A stretch of DNA of 64,000 bases from Egaibacter danicus. Its GTDB lineage: Bacteria > Pseudomonadota > Gammaproteobacteria > Burkholderiales > Burkholderiaceae_C. The stretch covers positions 124,001-188,000 of the forward strand of contig JADJII010000006.1 of the NCBI GenBank assembly GCA_016707075.1, given 5' to 3'. The position numbers and the translations under genes were made by a program. Each line of letters begins with the position of its first letter. Position 1 is the stretch's first letter. The notes below the pieces were generated by a model. That model did not search any database. It was not told where the DNA came from and worked only from the letters and a program-made list of their open reading frames with translations. Positions 41,512 to 49,924 of this stretch are shown here, one piece after another.

Positions 41512-42762
41512 TTATGGCCTTGCCTTCTCGTAGGCTTCGTATTCTGGCTCGGCCAGGATAAACGGGCGGATTTGATCCTCGGCATCGGACGACTTCGCGC
41601 GCGCTCGTTTGGGTAGGGAGTAGGCCAAAATAACCAGGCCCAGCAACGCAGAAAAGATCGAACCCGCATACACGCCCAGACGCACCGGAGTGGCAAGCGC
41701 TGGGTCGCTGAAGGCCAACGCGCCGACAAACAGGCTCATGGTGAAACCCACGCCGGCAATACAGCCCACGCCAATGATCTGCGTCACATTGCCGGGCTTG
41801 CTCGCCTTCATGAGTTTGGCGCCCAGATAGGTCATCACGGCGATGCCAACGGGCTTGCCCACTGCCAAGCCAAATGCAGCACCCAGGGTGATCGGGTGCG
41901 TCAGGTATTGGCTTGCACCATCCAGGCTGATGCCTGCATTGGCGAATGCAAACACCGGCATGATGCCAAACAACACCCATGGCCGAAAGGTGTGCTCTGC
42001 CTCATGTAGCGGGCTATGACCGTCTTTCGCTCTCAGCGGCACGCAAGCCGCCACGATCACGCCGGCAATTGTCGGGCTGATGCCAGATTGGTACATCACC
42101 ACCCACAGCACCATACCTACCAGGATGTACACGCCAATCGAGGCGATCTTCAAGCGGTTCAGTGCCAACAGCACCGCTGTGACGCCTGACGCAATCAGCA
42201 AATAGTCCACAAAAACCTGCTCAGTGTAGAAAAAGGCCACGATCAAAATAGCACCGAGGTCATCCACCACCGCTACTGCCAATAAAAAGGCCTTCAGCGC
42301 CGGCGGCACGCGGTTGCCCAGCAAGGACAACACGCCCAGCGCAAACGCAATATCCGTTGCCGCCGGAATCGCCCAGCCTTGACCAAAGCCCGCACGGCCC
42401 GCGAACGCCAGATACAAAAGCGCTGGCACGGCCATGCCGCCAGCGGCAGCCATCACCGGCAAAAGCGCCGCCTTCCGGCTAGACAACTGCCCCTCGAGCA
42501 TCTCCCGCTTGAGCTCGAGGCCCACAAAGAAGAAAAACAGCGCCATCAGCGCGTTCTTGATCCAGTAGGCTACTTTCATCTCTATGCCACCGCCTGTGGG
42601 TCCAATGCTGAACGATGTCGACAGAACGGATTGGTACGCCACCCCCCAAGGCGAGTTCACGACGAACATCGCCAGTGCCGCGACAAACACCAGCAATGCA
42701 CCCGGCACGGCCTCCTGGGGCAAGATGCCCAAGACTTTTTGATGGGAAGAAGTGGCGGCCAT
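41512..42762 (-). CDS. nhaA: Na+/H+ antiporter NhaA
   Basis: NhaA expels sodium using the proton gradient and sets internal pH at alkaline exterior. The protein of about 416 residues has the catalytic Asp pair in LAVAVVDDLGAILIVAFF, and IPAATDIAFALGVLSLLGNR is a family signature. Its C-terminus carries a short hydrophilic tail. I start at the ATG at 42762; a TTG at 42780 lies within the preceding antiporter gene. It is the last gene of a terC-yrbG-nhaA run. Confidence 0.94.
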   Translation of the reverse strand: MAATSSHQKVLGILPQEAVPGALLVFVAALAMFVVNSPWGVAYQSVLSTSFSIGPTGGGIEMKVAYWIKNALMALFFFFVGLELKREMLEGQLSSRKAALLPVMAAAGGMAVPALLYLAFAGRAGFGQGWAIPAATDIAFALGVLSLLGNRVPPALKAFLLAVAVVDDLGAILIVAFFYTEQVFVDYLLIASGVTAVLLALNRLKIASIGVYILVGMVLWVVMYQSGISPTIAGVIVAACVPLRAKDGHSPLHEAEHTFRPWVLFGIMPVFAFANAGISLDGASQYLTHPITLGAAFGLAVGKPVGIAVMTYLGAKLMKASKPGNVTQIIGVGCIAGVGFTMSLFVGALAFSDPALATPVRLGVYAGSIFSALLGLVILAYSLPKRARAKSSDAEDQIRPFILAEPEYEAYEKARP

Positions 42763-42772
42763 GTGGAGCTTT

Positions 42773-43729
42773 CTAGGCAATAGTGATCAGATAACTTGTG
42801 TAGGCAGCATAGCCGGCAATGAAGACCCAGCCTTCCCAGCGCTGCAACTTCGTACCCGTACGCGCAAAGTAAACCAGTAAACCCGTAGCAGCCAGCATCA
42901 CCCAAATGTCAAAGCGCGCGATCTGTTGAGGCATGTCAATCGGCTGGATGATGGATGTGGTGCCCAGAATGAAGAGCACATTGAAAATATTCGAGCCCAC
43001 GATGTTGCCGTACGCCACATCCGCATGTTTGCGCAGCGCCGCCATGACGGAGGTCACCAGCTCAGGCATAGAGGTTCCGACGGCCACGATCGTCAGCCCA
43101 ATGATCGTGTCGGACACACCAAGACCTTTGGCCAGGGCAATCGAGCCGTCCACCAGAAAGCGTGCGCCAAAAATCGTAATTGCAATACCAGCCACAGCCA
43201 TGCCCACTGAGAGCGCCATGTTGCCCGGCCCTTTGCGTGCGTCTTGCGCGCGATGCTCAGCCACCACCGCCGCCTCATCCGGCATACGCTTTTCCTGTGT
43301 GTACACGAAAACGATATAGGCCAGCAAAATTCCAAGAAAAACCACGCCGACCAGCATATCCATGCGCCCATGCAGGACCACGCCCAGGCAAGCCAAAGCT
43401 GACACGGACAACATGACGGCATCGCGCTTGAAGCCCTTCGGGTTAACTGCCATCGGGTAAATCAGCGCGGAGAGACCCAGGATAAAGAAGACATTTGCGA
43501 TGTTCGAGCCCACCACATTGCCCACTGCAATGCCTGGCGAGCCATGCAGCGCAGCCGTCACGCTCGTCACCAGCTCGGGCGTAGATGTTCCAAACCCCAC
43601 CAGCGTGAGCCCGATCAGCAGCGGCGACACCCCTAGCGACTTGGCCGATGCGACCGCCCCGCGCACGAGTAACTCTCCGCCCACCAGGAGCAGAACCAAA
43701 CCCAGCGCAATATTCATCCAGACATCCAT
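42773..43729 (-). CDS. Calcium/sodium antiporter, CaCA family (YrbG-like)
   Basis: This 318-residue protein shows the two inverted CaCA repeats: GFGTSTPELVTSVTAALHGS with GNVVGSNIANVFFILG in the first half, and GTSMPELVTSVMAALRKHAD with GNIVGSNIFNVLFILG in the second. It has about ten membrane segments. It exchanges calcium for sodium. It lies between terC and nhaA with 7-10 bp gaps, consistent with one transcript. Confidence 0.93.
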   Translation of the reverse strand: MDVWMNIALGLVLLLVGGELLVRGAVASAKSLGVSPLLIGLTLVGFGTSTPELVTSVTAALHGSPGIAVGNVVGSNIANVFFILGLSALIYPMAVNPKGFKRDAVMLSVSALACLGVVLHGRMDMLVGVVFLGILLAYIVFVYTQEKRMPDEAAVVAEHRAQDARKGPGNMALSVGMAVAGIAITIFGARFLVDGSIALAKGLGVSDTIIGLTIVAVGTSMPELVTSVMAALRKHADVAYGNIVGSNIFNVLFILGTTSIIQPIDMPQQIARFDIWVMLAATGLLVYFARTGTKLQRWEGWVFIAGYAAYTSYLITIA

Positions 43730-43736
43730 CGACTAT

Positions 43737-44696
43737 TTATCCATTGGGTTGTGCAGTAGCCGATCGCAGGCTCATTAGCATGGTCAGGGCCAGAATACCC
43801 ACCACCACTCCCAGGGAAACACCCACCGGAATTTTGTAGATGTCGATCAAGCACATCTTGGTTCCGATAAACACCAGAATCACGGCCAGGCCGTAGTTGA
43901 GCAGGTGGAATTTGTTGGCCACGGCGGCGAGCAGGAAGTACATGGCACGTAAGCCCAAAATGGCAAACACATTGCTGGTCAGGACGATAAAGGGGTCGCT
44001 GGTGATGGCAAAAATGGCGGGGATGGAGTCCACCGCAAATATCACATCGGTGAGCGCAATCAGGCAAATAACCATGAACAGTGGCGTAGCGATATTTTTT
44101 CCGTTTTCCACCGTCCAGAAATTCTCGCCGTCGTAGTTTTTGCTCACCGGCAGCAGCTTGCGCAGCAGCTTCAGCGCCGGGTTGTCATCCAGATCGGGCT
44201 CTTTGCCGGCGGCCCACCACATCTTCACGCCGGTGAGGATAAGGAACGCACCGAACACATACAAAATCCAGTGAAACTCGGCCAGCAACCAGCCGCCAAC
44301 CAGAATCATGATGGTGCGCAAGACAATTGCGCCGATGATGCCGATCATCAGCACCCGCTTCTGGAAGTGCGTGGGCACTGCGAAGTAAGTGAAGACCATC
44401 AGGAACACAAAAATATTGTCCACCGCCAGCGACTTTTCGATCAGGTAACCAGTCAAAAATTCCAGAGACTTGGTGTTGGCGATCTCAACCGACCCGGTAG
44501 CGTCTTTGACCGCCCACCAGAACAGTCCGTTGAACAGAAAGCTCAGTGCAATCCAGATCATCGACCAGTTCAGCGCCTCTTTGACGCCAATTTCGTGGGA
44601 GCCCTGCTTCTTGAGCACCACGAAGTCAATGAAAAGCGACACCAGCACGATGCCACCAAAGGTGGCCCACAGCCACAGGGGAGCAATTGTTTGCAT
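43737..44696 (-). CDS. TerC family membrane protein (Alx-like)
   Basis: This protein of about 319 residues has seven to nine membrane segments and the TerC patterns EKSLAVDNIFVFLMVFTYF, MIGIIGAIVLRTIMILVGGW, and VIFAVDSIPAIFAITSDPFI, with conserved Asp in membrane segments. Alx/TerC proteins move manganese or calcium and can act with exocytosed proteins. I use the ATG at 44696 (MQTIAPLWLWATFGG); the longer frame reads non-native sequence. I looked for the yybP-ykoY-type leader known before E. coli alx and did not see one. Confidence 0.9.
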   Translation of the reverse strand: MQTIAPLWLWATFGGIVLVSLFIDFVVLKKQGSHEIGVKEALNWSMIWIALSFLFNGLFWWAVKDATGSVEIANTKSLEFLTGYLIEKSLAVDNIFVFLMVFTYFAVPTHFQKRVLMIGIIGAIVLRTIMILVGGWLLAEFHWILYVFGAFLILTGVKMWWAAGKEPDLDDNPALKLLRKLLPVSKNYDGENFWTVENGKNIATPLFMVICLIALTDVIFAVDSIPAIFAITSDPFIVLTSNVFAILGLRAMYFLLAAVANKFHLLNYGLAVILVFIGTKMCLIDIYKIPVGVSLGVVVGILALTMLMSLRSATAQPNG

Positions 44697-44898
44697 AAAT
44701 AGCCTTACAGGTTGGAGATCAGCCACCCACTCTGGGCGCTTTGCCTGTGCAGTTGCCGAAATCGCCAATGCACAAATGCGGTGCAAGTTTAGCGAAATAA
44801 GCCCATGTTTATGCTGAAAAAATCAGCAATTCAGTTCGTAAAAACATGAGTGTTTTCACGCGTTTTCCTGCTGTCAGGGTGGCCTCAAGGTCGGCATC

Positions 44899-45111
44899 AT
44901 GCCCCTGTCGCTACAAATGGGTCGAGGCATTCCAGTGCTCTATGCAATTTCATGGTTTTTGGTGCTGGCACTTTCTACACTGCCATCGTTTGGGGACTGG
45001 CTTGCCCCACTGGCCTGGATCGTGTGGGGAGTCGGGTTGCTGATTCCTGCAGTGGGCGCAGTGGCACTGCGCACACTGATTTCCATGACGCGCCGAGTAG
45101 CCGTGCAATGA
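44899..45111 (+). CDS. Small two-helix membrane protein, coupled to DUF2062 gene
   Basis: This 70-residue protein has two hydrophobic segments (VLYAISWFLVLALSTLPSF and LAPLAWIVWGVGLLIPAVGAV) and a basic C-terminus. I do not recognise it. Support is positional: its stop codon overlaps the ATG of the DUF2062 gene as ATGA, a normal coupling arrangement. The start could be a few codons later at MGRG. Confidence 0.5.
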   Translation: MPLSLQMGRGIPVLYAISWFLVLALSTLPSFGDWLAPLAWIVWGVGLLIPAVGAVALRTLISMTRRVAVQ

Positions 45112-45632
45112 AGCCCACCAATCTGCATTGGAGGGAGCGGCTCAGGAAGTCGCTACCTGACCGCGACGGTTTGTCAGCCCACCCCTGGCTACAGCCTGTG
45201 GCGAACCGGTTGCTCCATCCGCAACTTTGGAGGTTTCAACACGAGGCTGTCGCGCGCGGTGTAGCGGTAGGCACTTTTTGGGCCTTCGTCATTCCATTCG
45301 CCCAGATCGTGGTAGCCGCAGCACATTGCACCTGGTGGCGCGCCAATATACCCGCAGCGGTGGCAATGACAATGGTGACCAATCCGTTGACCATTGGGTT
45401 CTGGCTTTGGCTAGCCTACCAAACAGGCGCGCTGGTTTTGGGCCAGCCTATGGTTCAGCCGCCCTCCGTTGGCGGTGGCGCGTCCTCATGGCTTTCAGAG
45501 TTTGGGTGGCCAACGGTGTTGGGCATGGGCCTATTTGCGATTGGTGGCGCATCCCTCGGCTATGTAGGGGTCAAACTGGTTTGGCGTCTGCGCGTATCAA
45601 TGAAACTGCGCACGCGCCGGAGCGGCCACTAG
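45108..45632 (+). CDS. DUF2062 membrane protein
   Basis: This 174-residue protein has the DUF2062 pattern with an amphipathic N-terminus, then GVAVGTFWAFVIPFAQIVV and AMTMVTNPLTIGFWLW, and a final membrane segment near residue 140. Function is unknown. The ATG overlaps the stop of the small membrane protein gene. A longer frame exists upstream but has no membrane or family features. Confidence 0.8.
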   Translation: MKPTNLHWRERLRKSLPDRDGLSAHPWLQPVANRLLHPQLWRFQHEAVARGVAVGTFWAFVIPFAQIVVAAAHCTWWRANIPAAVAMTMVTNPLTIGFWLWLAYQTGALVLGQPMVQPPSVGGGASSWLSEFGWPTVLGMGLFAIGGASLGYVGVKLVWRLRVSMKLRTRRSGH

Positions 45633-45753
45633 TTACGATCTCAGCTCTGACAATCCTGTTTTTTCGAAGGTTATTTCCCTAATACGCTGCTTTTATGTTG
45701 GTGATCTGAAGCCTATTCTTGACTCCGTTGTTTCATATTTAAAGGAGATTCAC

Positions 45754-46689
45754 ATGAAGCGCATGCTTTCACTATTGACCCTGGTTTTTGCCGTTGGTCT
45801 TTCCTCTGTGTCGATGGATGCCGAAGCCGCAAAACGCATGGGCGGTGGTAAATCCATGGGTACCCAACGCCAGGCGGCGCCGGAAAAGGCGCCCACCGCT
45901 GCCGCGCCTGCCGCAGCTGCGACACCTGCGGCCGGTGCTGGCGCTGCAACTCCCTCTCGCTCGTGGATGGGCCCGGTTGCCGGAATCGCTGCTGGCTTGG
46001 GTATCGCCGCATTGGCATCCCACTTGGGCTTTGGCGATGAATTGGCCTCCATAGTCATGATGGGCCTGTTGGCTGCTGCCATCATGGTGGCCATTGGCTT
46101 CTTTATGCGCAAGCGTGCGGCCGCGCAAAAGTCCAACGCGGCAAGGCCAGGGGGCTTGCAATATGCGCATGTGAACCCTGGCACAGCGCGCGATACCAGC
46201 AACAGCGCTGAGCAGAAAGCGCCCGCCTACAAAGTTCTGATGCCAGCAAATGGCGGCAGCACCATCGGCTCGGGTATTGGGTCAGTTGGTGCAACTGGCA
46301 ACAGCGCAAGCAGGATTCCTGCGGACTTTGACGTCGCAGGCTTCGAGCGCAATGCCAAGGTCAACTTCATTCGCCTGCAAGCTGCCAACGACGCGGGCGA
46401 TCTGGACGATATCCGCCAGTTCACCACGCCCGGGATGTTTGCCGAACTCAAGATGGAACTGGCAGAGCGTGGTACCGCGATTCAGAAAACCGACGTAGTG
46501 CGTATCAATACCGAGGTGATTGAAGTGGATGAAGACGCGGACCGCTATCTGGTCAGCGTGCGCTTCACCGGCGTGATTCGCGATGGCACCGGCGAGCCGG
46601 ATGAGTCATTTGATGAAATCTGGCATTTGACGAAGTCACGCCAGGGCGGCAGTGGCTGGGTGCTGTCTGGAATTCAACAGGTGTCGTAA
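45754..46689 (+). CDS. Tim44-like domain membrane protein
   Basis: This 311-residue protein has a signal peptide (residues 1-25), an Ala/Pro-rich linker, two adjacent hydrophobic segments (residues 68-115) and a C-terminal Tim44-like domain (residues 190-311: DVAGFERNAKVNFIRLQAAN, then VSVRFTGVIRDGTGEPDESF and the DEIWHLTKSR end). Bacterial Tim44-like proteins are thought to be membrane-bound lipid- or protein-associated factors; the role is unknown. AAAGGAG precedes the ATG. Confidence 0.9.
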   Translation: MKRMLSLLTLVFAVGLSSVSMDAEAAKRMGGGKSMGTQRQAAPEKAPTAAAPAAAATPAAGAGAATPSRSWMGPVAGIAAGLGIAALASHLGFGDELASIVMMGLLAAAIMVAIGFFMRKRAAAQKSNAARPGGLQYAHVNPGTARDTSNSAEQKAPAYKVLMPANGGSTIGSGIGSVGATGNSASRIPADFDVAGFERNAKVNFIRLQAANDAGDLDDIRQFTTPGMFAELKMELAERGTAIQKTDVVRINTEVIEVDEDADRYLVSVRFTGVIRDGTGEPDESFDEIWHLTKSRQGGSGWVLSGIQQVS

Positions 46690-46754
46690 GTCCTGCAGGA
46701 CATAGAAGGGGGTGCCCTGGACGTGGTTCTCCTTTAAACGCCTGATTGAAAAAC

Positions 46755-47225
46755 ATGATTGATTTTGTCAAGCTGATTCATCTAGTGGCAGCCATATTCT
46801 GGATGGGGGGCATGGCGTTCATGTTGCTGGCGTTGCGGCCTGCAGCCGTTGCGCTGTTGCAGCCGCCCGAGCGTCTGATGATGATGGGGGCCGTGTGGAA
46901 ACGCTTTTTCCCGATCGTCCTGGTATCCATCGTCGCCCTGTTGACGACAGGGACCAATCTGTACACCACGGCCTTTCGGGCAATCAAGGCGGCAACCGGA
47001 CAAGGCGCCGTGCCGCTCGGGTGGAATGTGATGCTGGTGTCAGGCCTGCTGATGATGGCCATATTTGGTCACATCTACATAGTGGGTTACGCGAAATTCA
47101 AGCGTGCGATGGCCGTTCAGGATTGGACTTTGGCCGGCAAGGCGTCCGCGCAAGTGCACACATGGATGGTCATCAACTTCGCTTTGGGCTGGCTGGCAAT
47201 CGCCGCCGTTCGCCTGCTGCGTTAA
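46755..47225 (+). CDS. CopD-like/conserved four-helix membrane protein
   Basis: This protein of about 156 residues has four hydrophobic segments, beginning VKLIHLVAAIFWMGGMAFML with the early His-x5-W pattern of CopD-like haem or copper-associated membrane proteins. GWNVMLVSGLLMMAIFGHIY carries another His. A relation to CopD or to UPF0093-type proteins is possible but not proven. The ATG at 46755 is preferred to a TTG at 46746. Confidence 0.75.
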   Translation: MIDFVKLIHLVAAIFWMGGMAFMLLALRPAAVALLQPPERLMMMGAVWKRFFPIVLVSIVALLTTGTNLYTTAFRAIKAATGQGAVPLGWNVMLVSGLLMMAIFGHIYIVGYAKFKRAMAVQDWTLAGKASAQVHTWMVINFALGWLAIAAVRLLR

Positions 47226-47569
47226 CGCGCATATTGAAACGAAAACTGTGGTGGGGTCTTCAGGCAAGCTCTCCGCCGGCTGGCGGCTGCATTTGCAGGT
47301 CTTTCACTGCCTTTCAAACCTTACTCTCGAATGTCGCCCTTGTATTGCGGATTCAACTGGTGGAGACAACAAAAAAAGGCCACTTTACCAACGAAAGAGA
47401 CCGGTAGCCCATGTAAATTAAGTGTAAGCAGCTCTTACATTGATAGCAATTAATTGTAAAAGGAGTGTTTACTGAAGCCGACGCTCGGTGAGCTTGCCAG
47501 CCCGCCAAGAGAGCGGAGCAAACCTTCAAGCGCAGGCAAAATAGAAACACGCCACTTCCAGCCTTTGCC
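47226..47569. other. Gene-free gap with a degenerate repeat copy
   Basis: No supported gene is found in these 344 bp. Around 47415-47450 the sequence GTAAGCAGCTCTTACATTGA followed by TAGCAATTAA resembles a decayed copy of the dispersed repeat. The remainder shows a Gly/Cys-rich open frame on the minus strand without a family match, which I reject. Confidence 0.4.
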
Positions 47570-48046
47570 ATGCACATCAAAATCGACGACCTGACCGGCC
47601 CCGAGATCTACGCGTTACTGCAGGAACACCTGCACAGCATGACGCTGCACTCACCGCTTGAGAGCATTCACGCGCTGGATCTGGATGCGCTGCGCAAACC
47701 CGAGATCACGTTCTGGACGGCATGGAGCGATCCTGACCAAAACGGCAGCAGCAAAGTGCTGCTGGGCTGTGGCGCACTGAAGGAACTGGACGCTGGCCAT
47801 GCCGAAATCAAATCCATGCGAACTGCTTCACCGCACCTCAGAAAAGGCGTGGCGCGGGCGATCCTCGGGCATATCCTGGACCAGGCCCGGCACCGTGGCT
47901 ATGCCCGGCTGAGCCTGGAGACCGGGTCTGCAAAAGCTTTCGAGCCCGCCCGCAACCTGTACGCCAGTGTTGGCTTCGCCTACTGCGGGCCTTTTGCGCA
48001 GTATGTTGAAGACCCGTACAGCCTTTTCATGACCAAGGCGCTCTGA
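47570..48046 (+). CDS. GNAT family N-acetyltransferase
   Basis: This 158-residue acetyltransferase shows the acetyl-CoA pyrophosphate-binding motif in SPHLRKGVARAILGHIL (R-x-x-G-x-A pattern) and the typical beta4-alpha3-beta5 run ending YASVGFAYCGPFAQYVEDPY. The acceptor substrate is unknown. It precedes a GST gene in the same direction by 31 bp. Confidence 0.88.
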   Translation: MHIKIDDLTGPEIYALLQEHLHSMTLHSPLESIHALDLDALRKPEITFWTAWSDPDQNGSSKVLLGCGALKELDAGHAEIKSMRTASPHLRKGVARAILGHILDQARHRGYARLSLETGSAKAFEPARNLYASVGFAYCGPFAQYVEDPYSLFMTKAL

Positions 48047-48077
48047 GAACAACGAGAACGAAAGAAAGATAAAAAAA

Positions 48078-48728
48078 ATGCTGCAGCTCCATTACTACCC
48101 CAGCACCGCCTCCATGGCGCCCCATATCGTTCTGCAGGAACTCGGCGTGTCGTTTGAACTGGTGCTGGTGGACCGCACGGCGGATGCGCACAAGGCGCCC
48201 GAATACCTGCGACTCAACCCCAATGGCCTGATTCCGGTGCTCACCGATGGCGACCTGGTGCTGTATGAATCAGCGGCCATTTGCCTGTACCTGTGCGACA
48301 GGCATCCGCAAGCCAAATTGGCCCCAGCGCTTGGCACGGCGGAGCGGGCGCACTTTTACAAATGGCTGATGTGGCTGACCAACACGCTGCAGACCACGCT
48401 GATCACTTACTTTTACCCCGAGCGCCTGGTCAACCCCGGCAACGCTGCGGGGGCGGCCGAGGTGAAAGCGCAGGCGGAGCGCAAGGTGGGTGAATTGCTG
48501 GACCAGCTGGACGCCGAGCTGGCGCGGCATGGCGGGCCGTGGCTGCTGGGACAAAACTATTCTGCGCTGGACCCCTATGCCTTGATGCTGTGCCGATGGA
48601 CGCGTGGTTTTGCCTCAAACCCCGCGCGGGTACGCCCGCACCTGGGGCCGTATCTGCAGGCCATGCTGGCGCGCCCCGCCGTGCAACGGGTGTTTACCGC
48701 CGAGAAGTTGCCACAGCCCTGGGTTTGA
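48078..48728 (+). CDS. Glutathione S-transferase
   Basis: This 216-residue GST has an N-terminal thioredoxin-like domain (LHYYPSTASMAPHIVLQELG; LRLNPNGLIPVLTDGDLVLY, with the cis-Pro) and glutathione contacts ESAAICLYL, followed by the helical C-terminal domain with the N-capping motif SALDPYALMLCRW. Glutathione-conjugating or lyase activity cannot be told apart. An AAAGAAAGATAAAAAAA stretch precedes the ATG. Confidence 0.9.
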   Translation: MLQLHYYPSTASMAPHIVLQELGVSFELVLVDRTADAHKAPEYLRLNPNGLIPVLTDGDLVLYESAAICLYLCDRHPQAKLAPALGTAERAHFYKWLMWLTNTLQTTLITYFYPERLVNPGNAAGAAEVKAQAERKVGELLDQLDAELARHGGPWLLGQNYSALDPYALMLCRWTRGFASNPARVRPHLGPYLQAMLARPAVQRVFTAEKLPQPWV

Positions 48729-48747
48729 ACGCCCGCGCTGTTAACTC

Positions 48748-49869
48748 TCAGTGCTCCGTGCGGTCCAGGTAGCGCTTGCGCCAGAAAAATATCACCAGTC
48801 CGACGGCGGTCAGCATCATCAACACCATGGCAATCCAGAAGCCATTGGACTGGTGCAGCAGCGGAATGAACTCGAAGTTCATGCCAAAAATGCCGGCGAT
48901 CAGATTCAGCGGCAAGAAGATGGCGGTCAGCACGGTGAGCGTGCGCATGATCTGGTTGGTGCGGTGGCTTTGGGCGTTGAAGTGCATTTGCACGGCGGTC
49001 TCGGCACTTTGCTCCAGACGCCGCACATGGTGCACTACACGTTCAATGTGCTCCAGCACGTCGCGGCTGCGCACCTGCAGCAGCTCGCGCTCGCGCTGGT
49101 TTTCGGGCGTGGTGGTTTCCGGCCAGGTTTTGGTGGCTTCGATCCAGTCTTGCAGCGCCGAGCGCTGGTCTTCGCAGATTTCGTCCAGATGGTGCAGGGC
49201 CAGGCGCGCGTCCAGCAGGGAGCCCCAGTTGTTGAAACGGGTGCGCGGGTTCAGCAATTCAGACTGCCAGTGGTCGAGCTGGCGGGTCAGTTCGCGCCGG
49301 AGGTCCAGATAGCCGTCCACCATGTGGTTGACGATGCGCAGCATCAGGTCTGCCGGGCTGCTGGGCAGGCGCGCGCCGGCAGCGCGGGATTCAGCAGACG
49401 CGGCGCTCAGCAACTTGGCCGCGTAGGCGTCGCGCACGGCGCAGTCGGTGGGGTGCACGGTCAACAGGATTTGATCGAACACGGCAAACCCGACCGGGCT
49501 GGTGTCAATGCGCCGCAAAATGGGCGGGCCGCCGCGGGCGGGTGCACGGCCCAGTGGTGTGCCCGGCTGCTGCAGATCGGTTTCGGTTCGGCCCGTGGCC
49601 AGGCGGCGAAACACCAGCAGGTCATATTGCGAGGTGTAGTCGTAGTGCGAGGGCAGCTGGTTGTTCAACAGATCAGAAATATGCAAATCCACCAGCTGCA
49701 TGCCGCACAAGGCCTGCAGCGTGGCCTGAATCTGCGTTTGCATCACTTCAAACTCGCGCCGCGCGCAGGCCATCCACAGGTAGCCCTGCGCTGGCGGCGG
49801 GGTGCTGGCCAGACGCGTCAGGTCATCGGTCTCTGTCACGCTGGTGCCGGTAATGGTGAAAATTCGCAT
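48748..49869 (-). CDS. CorA-family divalent cation transporter (ZntB-like)
   Basis: This 373-residue protein has a large cytoplasmic domain and two C-terminal membrane segments. The CorA signature Gly-Met-Asn is in AGIFGMNFEFIPL. The segment RNIMRTLTVLTAIFLPLNLI (read here as QIMRTLTVLTAIFLPLNLIA) matches the first membrane helix of the family. CorA moves magnesium and ZntB moves zinc; the two are hard to separate by eye. It converges on the GST gene. Confidence 0.87.
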   Translation of the reverse strand: MRIFTITGTSVTETDDLTRLASTPPPAQGYLWMACARREFEVMQTQIQATLQALCGMQLVDLHISDLLNNQLPSHYDYTSQYDLLVFRRLATGRTETDLQQPGTPLGRAPARGGPPILRRIDTSPVGFAVFDQILLTVHPTDCAVRDAYAAKLLSAASAESRAAGARLPSSPADLMLRIVNHMVDGYLDLRRELTRQLDHWQSELLNPRTRFNNWGSLLDARLALHHLDEICEDQRSALQDWIEATKTWPETTTPENQRERELLQVRSRDVLEHIERVVHHVRRLEQSAETAVQMHFNAQSHRTNQIMRTLTVLTAIFLPLNLIAGIFGMNFEFIPLLHQSNGFWIAMVLMMLTAVGLVIFFWRKRYLDRTEH

Positions 49870-49875
49870 GAAAAA

Positions 49876-49924
49876 GACCCTTGACCTGCGCCAGATATGC
49901 GCAAGCAGCTATTATTTTTGTAGT
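49876..49924 (+). repeat. Dispersed repeat, copy 7
   Basis: It contains CGCCAGATATGCGCAAGCAG then CTATTATTTTTGTAGTAG. It lies between the CorA and hemB genes, and the last few codons and the stop of hemB fall within it. Confidence 0.72.

Noticed and set aside
44697..44880. Manganese riboswitch (yybP-ykoY) before terC
   Set aside because: I looked for its conserved loops and could not find them.
47353..47580. 75-codon open frame on the minus strand in the 47.3 kb gap
   Set aside because: It is Cys/Leu-rich without a family match, has no ribosome-binding site and contains a decayed repeat.
48751..49884. 377-codon open frame antisense to the CorA-like gene
   Set aside because: It is a shadow; the minus-strand frame has the CorA GMN motif.
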